A stretch of DNA of 64,000 nt. Origin: an uncultured Acidobacteriia bacterium (GTDB lineage: Bacteria; Acidobacteriota; Terriglobia; Bryobacterales; Bryobacteraceae). Numbering within the stretch: position 1 is the first letter of the stretch; each line of letters opens with the position of its first letter. The notes beneath the pieces are model-generated. The model had not been told where the DNA came from and ran no database searches. It was given only the letters and a program-made list of their open reading frames with translations. A program made the translations under genes and the position numbers. Positions 44,925 through 56,003 of the stretch are shown here, piece after piece. The DNA lies in contig CAIVVT010000292.1 in NCBI GenBank assembly GCA_903909435.1, forward strand, positions 1-64,000, in the 5' to 3' direction.

Positions 44925-45284
44925 CTACTGGCGCTTCATCCTTTCGCGAATGGCCCTGCTCAGTTTCTCAATTTGGTCGAGTTTTTTGATGTTCCGGACC
45001 GAGACGACGTAATGTGCGTCCTTCCGCGCATCTGTTTGAACCTCTTCGATCAGCCTCGCCATTTGCTCAAGGTCCCTTAAGTTGTGTTGATGATCTGCCT
45101 TCAGGATGTCCTCAACTTGCTTAGGTGTAATTGGGAAGGGTGTCTCGGTTGGATCTTCGACGGGCGGTGAAGCTTGCCTCTGTGCGCCGGCGAATGTTGA
45201 CAGGCATAGGCAGAATATGAAGCGGCGTAATACTCGGAACGCGCTGCTATCATAGCTCTTTATGCAGGACGTGAATGTTGGCAT
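44925..45284 (-). CDS. Exported hypothetical protein (start uncertain)
   Basis: A small protein with a signal-peptide-like stretch (LRRFIFCLCLSTFAGAQRQ) followed by a Pro-rich linker and a charged helical domain (PITPKQVEDILKADHQHNLRDLEQ and IRNIKKLDQIEKLSRAIRERM at the end). The only in-frame ATG near the signal peptide lies at 45284, inside the divergent hom gene, so the real start may be a rarer codon closer to 45240. Family unknown. It is followed by pyrR on the same strand. Confidence 0.5.
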   Translation of the reverse strand: MPTFTSCIKSYDSSAFRVLRRFIFCLCLSTFAGAQRQASPPVEDPTETPFPITPKQVEDILKADHQHNLRDLEQMARLIEEVQTDARKDAHYVVSVRNIKKLDQIEKLSRAIRERMKRQ

Positions 45285-46566
45285 TGTAGGCCTCGGCAAC
45301 GTAGGAATTGGCGCACTGACTATTCTCGCGGAAAACGCTGGCCAGATTGCCGCTAAGCTCGGCTTCCGCCTGAATGTGGCGGCAGTTTGCAGCCGCACGG
45401 CAAAGAGCAAGAATTTGCCCGCCGCGATCTCAAACGCGCTCGTGACCGAGGACTGGCGTGAAATTACAGCCCATCCCGGTATTGACGTCGTAGCCGAGTT
45501 GATCGGTGGTACGGGTGCTGCACGCGAGGTGGTCGAGAGCGCAATTGCCAATGGCAAGAGCGTCGTGACGGCGAACAAGGAACTGATTGCCCTGGACGGC
45601 GTCGAGATCTGGCGGCGCGCTGCGGCGAAAGGTGTCGAACTCGCCATGGAGGCTTCCGTGTGCGGAGGCATCCCCATCCACGCTGCGTTGCGGGAAGGAA
45701 TCTGCGGCGACCGTATCGAAACGATCTTCGGCATCCTGAACGGTACCTGTAACTACATCCTCACCGAGGTGGAGAAGCACGGCACCGCCTTCGATCTGGT
45801 TCTGGCCGAGGCCCAACGCCTGGGGTATGCCGAGGCCGATCCGTCCGCTGATGTCGATGGCTTCGACGCACGCTCCAAGTTGTCACTGCTCGCTTCCATC
45901 GCCTTCGGAGTGCGCATCGATCCAGCCAGTATTGCGACCGAGGGCATCCGCCGCGTAAGCCCGATTGACTTCCGCTACGCGCACCAACTGGGCTGTACCA
46001 TTCGTCTGCTTTGCTCGGCACGTCATGAGGGCGATGGACTCTTCCTTTCCGTCAGGCCCGCACTCATACCCCTCACTACAGTTCTGGGTAGCGTCCAGGG
46101 TGCTTACAACGCCGTCTGGGCCAAAGGTGCGTTTGGCGCTGACACGTTTTACTATGGGCGCGGTGCGGGATCGTTGCCGACCGGTGTGGCGGTTGTGAGC
46201 GACCTCATGCAAGTGGCGCGCGATCTGCGCTTTGGCAGCCTGCAGCGCGTGTCTCCCTTCGGCTTCACCGACATCCCCGGAGCCGAGCCCCGCGATATTG
46301 GAGAGCAGAGCCGCGAGTGGTTCCTGCGCTTCCGCGTGAAGGATCAGCCGGGCATCATCGCCGCGCTCAGCGCGATCCTGGCTGAGTATCACATCGGAAT
46401 CGATGCGGTGCTGCAATTGCCCGCCGAAGACTGGCGCTCGCTGCCCTTCGTGATTACGCTCGAGAATACCGTCGAGTCGAATCTGCGGGCAGCTCTGGCG
46501 CGCATGGCTGAACTCGATTTCATGTCCGATCCGCCTTTTGCCATGCCGCTTGAAAGGGGGCTCTGA
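45262..46566 (+). CDS. hom: Homoserine dehydrogenase
   Basis: Reduces aspartate semialdehyde to homoserine with NAD(P)H, the branch point for threonine and methionine. GIVGLGNVGIGAL (about 6-18) is the dinucleotide motif; VAELIGGTGAAREVVESAI and the ILNGTCNYILTEVE catalytic stretch follow. A C-terminal ACT regulatory domain begins at about 350 (FLRFRVKDQPGIIAALSAIL). Its 434 residues are typical. The stop overlaps the next start (TGATG). The position before metX and metW points to the methionine branch. Confidence 0.93.
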   Translation: MQDVNVGIVGLGNVGIGALTILAENAGQIAAKLGFRLNVAAVCSRTAKSKNLPAAISNALVTEDWREITAHPGIDVVAELIGGTGAAREVVESAIANGKSVVTANKELIALDGVEIWRRAAAKGVELAMEASVCGGIPIHAALREGICGDRIETIFGILNGTCNYILTEVEKHGTAFDLVLAEAQRLGYAEADPSADVDGFDARSKLSLLASIAFGVRIDPASIATEGIRRVSPIDFRYAHQLGCTIRLLCSARHEGDGLFLSVRPALIPLTTVLGSVQGAYNAVWAKGAFGADTFYYGRGAGSLPTGVAVVSDLMQVARDLRFGSLQRVSPFGFTDIPGAEPRDIGEQSREWFLRFRVKDQPGIIAALSAILAEYHIGIDAVLQLPAEDWRSLPFVITLENTVESNLRAALARMAELDFMSDPPFAMPLERGL

Positions 46567-47234
46567 TGGTGGCGTCCATCCGGATTCTGCTCCTCCTCGC
46601 AGGACTTCTTCCCACCGTGGTGGCTCAGAAGGCCAACCAAGACTATTCGACCCCCGAGAAGCGCGCGGCCCAAGCCGTTTCGCTCTCCGACCCGGATCGG
46701 CCGGAGCGGTTGAAGGCCCAGGCGATTGTGGATTCACTCCATTTGAAGCCCGGAATGAGCGTGGCCGATATCGGTGCCGGTGCTGGAATCATGCTGCCCT
46801 TTTTCAGCAAGGCCGTTGGCGGATCCGGCACGGTCTATGCTGAAGAGATCTTCGACGACTTTCTGGCGCGCGCGAGGACCTACGGGGGAAAACAGGGTCT
46901 CAAGAACGTCGAGTTCGTGCTGGGCACGGAGCACGACCCGAAGCTCCCTGAAGCCTGTTGCGATGTGGCGGTGGCAGTTCATGTCTATCACCACTTCAAC
47001 TATCCTGCCGAAATGCTAGCCGGCCTGCGTCGCGCCCTGAAACCCGGAGGCCGCTTCGTTGTGATCGATTACTACCGGCGGCCCAACGCAATGGGCACGG
47101 GCAACATGGCGTTGGAGCACATGCGACTTGACTTCGAGGACGTCGTTAAGGAGATCGAAGTCAACGGCTTCAAGCTCGTCGAAAGCCACGAACACATTCC
47201 TGGCAAGCAGTACGCCGCCACCTTCCAGCGTTGA
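46566..47234 (+). CDS. SAM-dependent methyltransferase with signal peptide
   Basis: A 222-residue class I methyltransferase with motif I VADIGAGAGIMLPFF (about 60-74), an acidic residue after the second strand in VYAEEIF, and LKPGGRFVVIDYY as the later strand. Unusually, residues 1-20 (RILLLLAGLLPTVVAQ) look like a cleavable signal peptide. It is translationally coupled to hom and precedes metX. Whether the exported copy can reach SAM is unclear; such leaders recur on related acidobacterial proteins. Confidence 0.75.
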   Translation: MVASIRILLLLAGLLPTVVAQKANQDYSTPEKRAAQAVSLSDPDRPERLKAQAIVDSLHLKPGMSVADIGAGAGIMLPFFSKAVGGSGTVYAEEIFDDFLARARTYGGKQGLKNVEFVLGTEHDPKLPEACCDVAVAVHVYHHFNYPAEMLAGLRRALKPGGRFVVIDYYRRPNAMGTGNMALEHMRLDFEDVVKEIEVNGFKLVESHEHIPGKQYAATFQR

Positions 47235-47337
47235 TTGCCTCTGGACTTACTCGCACTCCCAATCATCCCGGGAAAGCCACTATCTGGCTGGGGATTGAGT
47301 ACTTCCGCCTGAATTCGGGCAAACTGAGAAGAAGCGC

Positions 47338-48450
47338 ATGATTTCGGAATTGCAGACTGTCCGCATCGATGAGCTCTCCCTCGACAGCGGCGAGGTTCTG
47401 CGCGACGTTGCAGTCGCGTATGAAACTTACGGCCGCCTGAACGAGCGCAAGTCAAACGCGATTCTGATATTGCACGCCTTCACCGGGGATGCGCACGCGG
47501 CCGGCGTCGATAAGGACGGCAAGGACGGGTGGTGGTCCAGCATGATCGGCCCGGGCAAGGCCTTCGACACCGACAGGTATTTCGTTCTTTGCTCGAACGT
47601 TTTGGGCGGGTGCCGCGGGACTACGGGTCCATCCTCGCCTGATCCGGCGACCGGCAAACCCTATGCCATGGGCTTTCCGGTGATTACGATCGGAGATATG
47701 GTGCGGTTGCAGCACCGCCTCGTCGAGTCTCTGGGTATCTCGCAACTTCTGGCCGTTTCCGGCGGCTCCATGGGAGGCATGCAAGCGCTGGAATGGGCCG
47801 TTGCGTTTCCAGAGTCGGTCTACGCCTGCATACCGATCGCGACGACCGGTCGCCACACGGCACAACAGATCGCCTTTAACGAGGTAGGCCGCCAGGCCAT
47901 CGTTGCCGACCCCGATTTTCACGCCGGGTCCTACTACGAATCCAAGCCGCCCGCACGCGGATTGGCGGTTGCCCGCATGGTCGGTCATATCACCTACATG
48001 AGCGACGATTCGATGCGGGAGAAGTTTGGGCGAAGACTGCGTGGCAGGGAGGAGTTCAGCTACGGTTTTGACGCGGATTTTGAGGTCGAGAGCTATCTGC
48101 GGTATCGTGGTTCGCAATTTGTCGGTAGATTTGACGCGAATTCCTACCTATACATCACTAAGGCGATGGACTACTTCGATCTGACAGCCGGCTACGGTTC
48201 GCTTGGAGCATCTCTCGAGCGCGCCAAATGCCGCTTTCTCGTGATCAGTTTCACCTCCGACTGGCTTTATCCGAGTTACCAGTCGCTCGAGATCGTGAAC
48301 GCCCTGCGCAGCCGCAATCATGATGTGACGTACTGCGAGTTGAGTTCCAGCTACGGGCATGATGCTTTTCTGGTGGACGTCACTCACCAGACCGGAATCG
48401 TCAGGGGATTCCTCGCGCGCTGCGAACGTGAGTTGGAGGCTGCGCGGTGA
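47338..48450 (+). CDS. metX: Homoserine O-acetyltransferase
   Basis: Acylates homoserine for methionine synthesis. The alpha/beta hydrolase core is MetX-like: LILHAFTGDAHAAG (oxyanion region), VSGGSMGGMQALEWA with nucleophile Ser144, and the late YCELSSSYGHDAFLVD region with the catalytic His. Its 370 residues fit MetX. It overlaps metW by four bases, the usual metX-metW pair. Succinyl rather than acetyl use cannot be excluded from sequence alone. Confidence 0.92.
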   Translation: MISELQTVRIDELSLDSGEVLRDVAVAYETYGRLNERKSNAILILHAFTGDAHAAGVDKDGKDGWWSSMIGPGKAFDTDRYFVLCSNVLGGCRGTTGPSSPDPATGKPYAMGFPVITIGDMVRLQHRLVESLGISQLLAVSGGSMGGMQALEWAVAFPESVYACIPIATTGRHTAQQIAFNEVGRQAIVADPDFHAGSYYESKPPARGLAVARMVGHITYMSDDSMREKFGRRLRGREEFSYGFDADFEVESYLRYRGSQFVGRFDANSYLYITKAMDYFDLTAGYGSLGASLERAKCRFLVISFTSDWLYPSYQSLEIVNALRSRNHDVTYCELSSSYGHDAFLVDVTHQTGIVRGFLARCERELEAAR

Positions 48451-49052
48451 AGGTTCAAGACGTGCTCGGGCGTCGCGACTATGCCCTGATCTCCAAACTG
48501 ATTCCACAGGCCAGCAAGGTGCTCGACCTGGGCTGCGGAGACGGCGCGCTGCTCGCGTTTCTCAAGGAGTCCAAAGGGATTGAAGCTCGCGGCATCGAAC
48601 TGAATCCGGAGATGGTTCACGCCGCCATAGCGCGCGGCGTTTCGGTCTACCAGGGAAACCTTGAAGGTAGCTTGCGCGAATACCCCGACAAGGCGTTCGA
48701 CTACGTGCTCCTCAGCCAGACCGTTCAGGAGACTCGCAAGCCATTGAAGGTCCTGACTGAAATGCTGCGGATTGGGAGCCACGCCATTATCGCCTTCCCG
48801 AACTTCGGCCACTGGCGCGTCCGGTTCTCGCACCTGATCAGCGGCCGCGCCCCAAAGACGCGCCTGTTCCCGCACGCCTGGCATGCTTCCCCGAATATCC
48901 ATTTCCTTACGGTGCTCGACTTCGAGGAGTTGGCGAGCGAGCAAGGCTGGTTGGTAGAACAGCGTCTATTCCTCAGCGGCAATCGCCGGATCTACCGATT
49001 TCCTAATCTATATGCGGAAATAGCGGTTTACTTATTGAAGAGCCCGTCATAA
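48447..49052 (+). CDS. metW: MetW methionine-biosynthesis protein
   Basis: A 201-residue SAM-methyltransferase-fold protein that works with MetX. Motif I KVLDLGCGDGALLAFLKE is at about residues 23-40, followed by EARGIELNPEMV and LSQTVQETRKPLKVLTEMLRIG, a conserved MetW stretch, and NFGHWRVRFS. It starts in an ATGA overlap with metX. Confidence 0.92.
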   Translation: MKVQDVLGRRDYALISKLIPQASKVLDLGCGDGALLAFLKESKGIEARGIELNPEMVHAAIARGVSVYQGNLEGSLREYPDKAFDYVLLSQTVQETRKPLKVLTEMLRIGSHAIIAFPNFGHWRVRFSHLISGRAPKTRLFPHAWHASPNIHFLTVLDFEELASEQGWLVEQRLFLSGNRRIYRFPNLYAEIAVYLLKSPS

Positions 49053-49139
49053 TTTCGCGCGATGCAACTGACATTCCGTGGTTGAATACAAGTTGTAACC
49101 TCGAGATCGCGCCAGATCGAGGGTCATTAGGGAGGACGT

Positions 49140-49502
49140 GTGCCCACGCAGTGCATCCTGATCGTTGACGATGAGGTGCCGATCCGGCAGTTGCTCGTGG
49201 ACTACTTGACCGAACTCGGGTACCGGACAGCCGAAGCCTGCGACGGTTTGGACGCCCTGGAGAAAGTGAAGGTGGTCGCACCCGATTTGGTGATCCTCGA
49301 CTTGGTCATGCCCGAGCAGGAAGGCATCGAGACGATTCACGAAATCCGGAAGACTCACAAGGACCTCAAAATCCTGGCCGTTTCCGGTGCCTTCGCCGGC
49401 CAGTTTCTTAGAACGGCTGAATTGTTGGGAGCAAACGCAGTTCTGGCCAAGCCGCTGAATCTCGTCGAACTCGCTCGACTGGTGAAGAAGTTGCTCGGCT
49501 GA
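49140..49502 (+). CDS. Single-domain response regulator (CheY-like)
   Basis: A receiver domain with nothing after it. Phosphorylation-site residues are present: Asp10-Asp11, the phospho-acceptor Asp54 in VILDLVMPE, switch Ser82 in AVSGAF and Lys104 in AKPL. The start is a GTG with GGGAGGA upstream. No histidine kinase is adjacent; the sensor kinase at 62667 is far away and in another context. Partners are unknown. Confidence 0.88.
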   Translation: MPTQCILIVDDEVPIRQLLVDYLTELGYRTAEACDGLDALEKVKVVAPDLVILDLVMPEQEGIETIHEIRKTHKDLKILAVSGAFAGQFLRTAELLGANAVLAKPLNLVELARLVKKLLG

Positions 49503-49709
49503 TTCTGCGTGGATTCCGGGAACCGGCAAGGCCGCGAACAGCAGCGCCGGGCCGGGAATGACAGTGCGCGATCGAGTTTGCCGCTATCTGCCAAGTGAGC
49601 GAAACGGCGCCTTGAATGGGGACGATGCTGTTTTCCGGTAGGCCACGCGCGGCAGTTATCGAGCTCCCGGAGTTGCCCGCAGCGGTCTTCTGTTTATCTG
49701 ACAGCAGCC

Positions 49710-51197
<1,488 letters not shown>

Positions 51198-52874
51198 TCA
51201 CTCCGGGACTGCGCCTGCTCCGTCCCAGCGCCCGTGCTCCCTCAACTTCGCAACTTCCCCCCGCGCCAACTCCTGCAGCTTCAGGACGTCGACCTTAACT
51301 GAGCGGTTCAGCGGCATTTCGCCGGTTTCAAGCAGGACGTAGTGCAGCGGACGCATGTAGCCTGCGAGCGAGCGCGCATGGCGGCGGAGTTCAGCCTCGG
51401 TGACAACCGCGCCAGGCCGTTTCTCCACGAACGCGACCATCGCTTCGCCCCACAATGCGTGCTCGTGGCCGACCACCCCGGTGCTGGCAACCTGGTCGGC
51501 GAGGCCGCTGAAGTGACTCTCCACATCGCCTGGAAAGACCTGATAGCCTGCCGTCTTGATCACCCACTTGGCCCGGCCGGCGAGCCGGAGTCCGCGCTCG
51601 TCCGTGCTGCCCATGTCGCCTGTGTACAGCCAGCCGTCGGAGGAAAGCACCTGTGCGGTCGCGGCGGGGTTGTTTACATAGCCCAGGAAGGACTGTGGGC
51701 CGCGGAAGCAAATCTCGCCGGTTTCGCCGGCCGCGAGTTCATCACCCGCTTGTCCATCCACCCGCATGGGGCCCCGAACGCTCATCGGGTAAGCGGGAGC
51801 GGCAGGGCCGAGCGTACCTTCCAACTCATCGACTGAACCCGTCAGCGGAGTGTAGGTCACAAAGCCGCTCGTTTCCGTCAGACCCAACCCGGTGCCGATC
51901 AGCGGCGCCATGCTGCGCATCTTTTCGAGGAACGCTCGCGGCACGGACTGCCCCCCGTACACGGCTCGGCGCAAGCTGGAGATGTCCGTGCCGTCATACG
52001 CCCCCAGCCGCCATTCCATTTGGAACATCGCTGGGATTTGTCCGACCAGCGTTACCTTGTACTTGGAAATCGACGCCAACGAGAGGGCCGCGTCGTAGAT
52101 CTCGAGTACCACCGCGGTCCCGCCACTGAACAATGTTGTCATCAGGATTTCGGCCTGCCCGCCGACGTGGGAGGCGGGCAGGTTCAACAGCACGCGTTGT
52201 CCGGGGCCGAACTCGAAGGCGGTCCCGAGACAGAGGTTCTGGCAAACGATGCCGCGATGGGAGAGCAGCGCGGGCTTGGGTGATCCGGTCGATCCGGAAG
52301 TGAAAATCACCTGTACGCCGTCACCGGGCTCAATCTCGAGCGGCGCAAGCACCGATTTTGGCCGTTCGAACAGTTTCGCAATCGGGATCGCACCCTCGAT
52401 GCACTCCTCCGGGCCGGAGAACTGTAAGAGGTGCTCGACCGAGGGGCAATGCGCTTTGACTGCTTTCGCGAGGTCACGAAAGTCGGCCAAGGGGGTCTTC
52501 CCCAAGTGCGCGTATCCGCGTGCGCCGATCGAAGCCACCTCACGCAACACCTCTGCCGGGCCGAGTCGCAAGTCCAGCGGAGCGTGAATCACGCCGGCCC
52601 GGAAGCAGGCATATTCCAGGATGATGTGCTCGCTCAGGAACGGGACGGAGGCTGCCAGGAAGTCGCCTTTGCCGAAGCCCAAGTGCCGCAAGTTCTGCTC
52701 GACGGCCAGGCTTGCATCCCGCAACTGCCGCCAGGTGAGCGTGCTGCCGCGCGTGGCATTGATGATTGCGGTGGCATCGGGACTCCGCTCTGCCCAGTAG
52801 TCCAAGGCCTGGTGGACCAGTGTTCGGCCGGTCGTTTCACGGCGCAGTTGCTCGGCTGTTACGAGATGTGACAT
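51198..52874 (-). CDS. AMP-dependent synthetase/ligase (acyl-CoA-synthetase-like)
   Basis: An adenylate-forming enzyme of about 558 residues. Motifs are IFTSGSTGSPKPALLSHRGI (P-loop-like A3), GLGLTETSG (A5), and GWLYTGDMGSTDERGLRLAGRAKWVIKTAGYQVFPGDVE (A7-A8 with the hinge), with a final NRSVKVDVLKL lysine region. No carrier or condensation domain, so it is a stand-alone ligase; its acid is unknown. The ATG at 52874 has TGAGGTG upstream. It lies in front of thiC on the same strand. Confidence 0.85.
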   Translation of the reverse strand: MSHLVTAEQLRRETTGRTLVHQALDYWAERSPDATAIINATRGSTLTWRQLRDASLAVEQNLRHLGFGKGDFLAASVPFLSEHIILEYACFRAGVIHAPLDLRLGPAEVLREVASIGARGYAHLGKTPLADFRDLAKAVKAHCPSVEHLLQFSGPEECIEGAIPIAKLFERPKSVLAPLEIEPGDGVQVIFTSGSTGSPKPALLSHRGIVCQNLCLGTAFEFGPGQRVLLNLPASHVGGQAEILMTTLFSGGTAVVLEIYDAALSLASISKYKVTLVGQIPAMFQMEWRLGAYDGTDISSLRRAVYGGQSVPRAFLEKMRSMAPLIGTGLGLTETSGFVTYTPLTGSVDELEGTLGPAAPAYPMSVRGPMRVDGQAGDELAAGETGEICFRGPQSFLGYVNNPAATAQVLSSDGWLYTGDMGSTDERGLRLAGRAKWVIKTAGYQVFPGDVESHFSGLADQVASTGVVGHEHALWGEAMVAFVEKRPGAVVTEAELRRHARSLAGYMRPLHYVLLETGEMPLNRSVKVDVLKLQELARGEVAKLREHGRWDGAGAVPE

Positions 52875-52993
52875 CGATGACACCTCACGCTATGGTAACC
52901 GCTAGCTTCGGGGCGGGGGCTCGTTCCAGTGCTCGAACCGGATAAAACAGGTTTAGGCCTTGCACCCGGAATACTTTACAATACAATCCCCTT

Positions 52994-54094
52994 ATGATCA
53001 TCCCTCGCCGTGACATCTTCAAGTACGCCGCGATGGCCGGAGCCGCCACGCTGGGATTGGTGCACAGCAGAGCCGCCAAGTCCAAATTCGGCATGCCGGG
53101 TCCGTTCCCTGGGCTGGTGGTCGGCGTGGAACATCCGGGGGCGATCGTTAATGGCGCATACCAGCCGGAGCCGGTCCGCCGGATGCTGGAAAAGGGGATG
53201 ACCGTCCTGACGGGTGCGCCGGACTGGACCCAGGCGTGGAGGTCGTTTTTCGAAAAGGGTGACGTCGTCGCGATCAAGGTGAGTCCAGTCGGGGGGCCGA
53301 CGCTCTGCTCCGATGCCACCGTTCTGCACTCGATTCTCGACGGGCTCAAGCAAGCGGGTGTTTCCGGCAGAGACGTGATTGTGTTCAACCGCTACCGGGA
53401 CGAGTTTCTGGAAGCGGGCATCGACAAGTGGGTTCCGCAGGGCGTCCGAATGGAATTCGCTTCGCCGAAGTTCACTGAAGCCCAACTGGACATGGACGGC
53501 TACGACCGCGACCACTATATGGAAATGGCATTGATCAAGCCCGGCGAAACCTGGAGCGACCCCCATTTCCGCCGATCTTACGTTGCGAAAACGATCACGC
53601 GCCAAGTCAACAAATTCATCAATCTGCCAGTTCTGAAGCACCACCAATCGGCCGGTGTGACCATCGCACTCAAGAACATGTCCCACGGCATGGTGAACAA
53701 CGTTTATCGTAGCCATCAGACACCGACCGCCAACGCTTGCGGCATCTTCATCCCGTCGGTCGTGAATCTGCCGGTGTTGCGCGAGAAGGCTGTGCTGCAC
53801 ATCTGCGACGCCGTGAAAGCCTCATACCACGGCGGCCCCGGCGCGCGCCCGGAGTTCGTCTGGGAACATAAGACGATGTACTTCGCGACCGACCCGGTTG
53901 CCCTCGACAAGACGGGCTGGAAGGTGCTCGATGCCAGGCGCGCTGCGGCGGGCATGGCGCCGATTGCGATGTCGAAGCCCGACGAAGCGAGTCACTTCCT
54001 GAACTGCCAGGTAGAGCACATCGAGATCGCTGGGTCGTTGGGGTTGGGCGAGTTCGACGACCAGAGAATCCGGTTGAAGAAGATCACCCTGTAG
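52994..54094 (+). CDS. DUF362 domain protein, Tat-exported
   Basis: A 366-residue protein with a Tat-type leader (PRRDIFKYAAMAGAATLGLVHS) and a DUF362 fold of alternating strands and helices, ending in a Cys-free segment. DUF362 proteins are often found with Fe-S ferredoxin domains; none is present here. The biochemical function is not established. It diverges from the ligase gene across about 120 bases. Confidence 0.75.
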   Translation: MIIPRRDIFKYAAMAGAATLGLVHSRAAKSKFGMPGPFPGLVVGVEHPGAIVNGAYQPEPVRRMLEKGMTVLTGAPDWTQAWRSFFEKGDVVAIKVSPVGGPTLCSDATVLHSILDGLKQAGVSGRDVIVFNRYRDEFLEAGIDKWVPQGVRMEFASPKFTEAQLDMDGYDRDHYMEMALIKPGETWSDPHFRRSYVAKTITRQVNKFINLPVLKHHQSAGVTIALKNMSHGMVNNVYRSHQTPTANACGIFIPSVVNLPVLREKAVLHICDAVKASYHGGPGARPEFVWEHKTMYFATDPVALDKTGWKVLDARRAAAGMAPIAMSKPDEASHFLNCQVEHIEIAGSLGLGEFDDQRIRLKKITL

Positions 54095-54481
54095 ACGCGC
54101 TGACGAAGATTGAACTGAAGTACCAACGACGCCGGAGACCTCGCCTGGCTTGTGCCGCATGATGCGCACCCGCCCTCATCCATAGCCGCGCACCGGTGCG
54201 TCCCGCGCCAATTTTGCGCCGATGCCGGGATGACAACGTCCAATTGGTCAGGCTCGCCGTGGCGCATCATTCGGACCGGCACCGGCAATCGGCACACCTG
54301 GCGAACTGAGGTAGGCAAGGCCATCAGGAGAAGGTGGCTTGAACGTCAGCACGAGCAAAGAGCGGCTGGGATCGAGACGCGTGACCGCCCCAGAATCAAA
54401 GCAACCCCAGCGGCCTCGGGGAGACCAGATCGATGCCGTCGTCCCGCCGCCTCGGAGTTCGAGACGGCATCCTGGCCAGCC
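54095..54481. other. Convergent intergenic region
   Basis: About 390 bases between two converging genes. Apart from an inverted repeat at 54432-54471 I see nothing in it; the open frames across it look like noise. Confidence 0.5.
54432..54471 (-). terminator. Inverted repeat past the GH109-like gene
   Basis: GATGCCGTC and GACGGCATC form a 9-bp stem with a 22-base loop, 11 bases past the stop on the minus strand. There is no T-tract. Confidence 0.3.
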
Positions 54482-55804
54482 TCAGCCCTCAAGTGCAAAA
54501 TAGGGCTTGCGCGTCTTCCATCGGCCACGCGTGAAGTCCGGGAATGCAACCGGAGCGCTGCCGTTGGCGATCGATTTCTCCGATAGTTCAATGTGGGCGC
54601 ACAGCAGCACTGAGTCGTAGATGTCGATGGGAACCGGTTTCTTCTCGCGGCAGGCGTCGCGGAATAGCATGAGTTCGATATAGTCTGGACCGCCGTGCGC
54701 GATCTCGCTGTTGACTCGACCGGTGCCCAGTGCGTCGAGCCGCTTGTACCAGGAATGGTCGAACTCCTTCTGATAAGGTGCAAACGACTCCCACTGTTCG
54801 AACTTGGGACTGCGGCCATCGATGTAAACCGACGCGCGCTGTTCGTTGTAAATGCCGTTCGTGCCTGAAATCTCCCATCGGTTGTCGTAAGGCCGTGGTG
54901 ATTGCATATCGTAGTTAACGACAATCGTGTTGCCCTTGATCGTCTTGAACACGGAAGTGACGATGTCGGCCTGCTTGTACTGCCGTTTGGCCAACGGGTG
55001 GTTCGGGCCGAACTTCTTCGCGTAGTGCGCCGGAATGCTGATCGACCGGGTCGCCGTGGATGTGAGGTAGGCCGGATAGTCGCCATTGTTCAGGTCCAAC
55101 CAACTCAGCACGGGCCCCAGGGCATGCGTCGTGTACTGATCTGCATTGCGGGTGAACAAGTGCTCGCCGCCCCAGCGCGGGGTGCCGTCTTTCTTGAACC
55201 ACCATTCCTCTATGCAGTCATGGGAGTGGGCGCAGTGGCAGTGGTTGATTTCGCCGAGCAGACCGGCGCGGATCATCTTCAAAACCGCCAGGTTGTCGCG
55301 GCGAAAGCTCCAGTTTTCGAGCATCATGCACGGCGCCCCGGTCGATTCCTGGGTGTTGACCAGTTCCCAGCACTGCTCGATGTTCAGTGCGGCAGGCACT
55401 TCGATCGCCGTGTACTTGCCGGCGCGCATGGACGCGACGCCCATCGGCGTGTGCAACTCCCAAGGGGTAGCGATGATCACGGCGTCCAAGTCATCCCGCG
55501 CGACGAGCTTTTTGTAGTCCTCCTCACCCGTGTAGCCCTCTGGCTTCTTGCCGCCCGAACTGACTACCAGATCCTGACCTACCGCGATCCGTTGCTTGTC
55601 GATATCGCAGAGCGCGGCAATTTCCACCCCGCCTAGTCCGAGAGCGATTTGGAGCAAGTTCGTTCCCCGGCCGCCGACGCCGATCACTCCGAGGCGAACG
55701 GGCTTGGAGGCTGATTCGTCATGCGCCTGTGCCATAGGCGTTGTGTTGGTAAACGCAACGCCTGCGGCTCCGAGAAACACTCTGCGGTCGAGTTCCCTGG
55801 ACAT
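54482..55804 (-). CDS. Gfo/Idh/MocA oxidoreductase, GH109-like, Tat-exported
   Basis: A 440-residue NAD-dependent enzyme resembling GH109 alpha-N-acetylgalactosaminidases. The leader LDRRVFLGAAGVAFTNTT has the twin-arginine pattern. RLGVIGVGGRGTNLL is the Rossmann motif; VIIATPWELHTPM and IEVPAALNIEQCWEL replace the common EKP motif with EVP, as in GH109 and relatives. WWFKKDGTPRWGGEHLFTRN and DQYTTHALGPVLSWLD are further family landmarks. The ATG at 55804 follows GGGGGA; a 29-residue longer frame was rejected. Substrate unproven. Confidence 0.85.
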   Translation of the reverse strand: MSRELDRRVFLGAAGVAFTNTTPMAQAHDESASKPVRLGVIGVGGRGTNLLQIALGLGGVEIAALCDIDKQRIAVGQDLVVSSGGKKPEGYTGEEDYKKLVARDDLDAVIIATPWELHTPMGVASMRAGKYTAIEVPAALNIEQCWELVNTQESTGAPCMMLENWSFRRDNLAVLKMIRAGLLGEINHCHCAHSHDCIEEWWFKKDGTPRWGGEHLFTRNADQYTTHALGPVLSWLDLNNGDYPAYLTSTATRSISIPAHYAKKFGPNHPLAKRQYKQADIVTSVFKTIKGNTIVVNYDMQSPRPYDNRWEISGTNGIYNEQRASVYIDGRSPKFEQWESFAPYQKEFDHSWYKRLDALGTGRVNSEIAHGGPDYIELMLFRDACREKKPVPIDIYDSVLLCAHIELSEKSIANGSAPVAFPDFTRGRWKTRKPYFALEG

Positions 55805-56003
55805 GTTTCCCCCGTCAATTGCCACTGCTTGAGATAGCCAACCCGGCAACCGTCCGCCATCCCTGATCGGATCCAGCGTCTGTCGATTCACGGACTATAG
55901 CCGGGCAGGTGTTCATACTCTACATCCCCACGGAGCAGAGTGCCTGCATGCGGGCGCGCATCCTCGCTCAAGGGGTGGCCTGATCCGGGTTGGACTCCGA
56001 GTC

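Noticed and set aside
54152-54586. Plus-strand open frame (144 residues) in the convergent gap after DUF362
   Set aside because: It runs antisense into the GH109-like gene, is rich in Arg, Ala and Ser as expected of noise, and has no ribosome-binding site.
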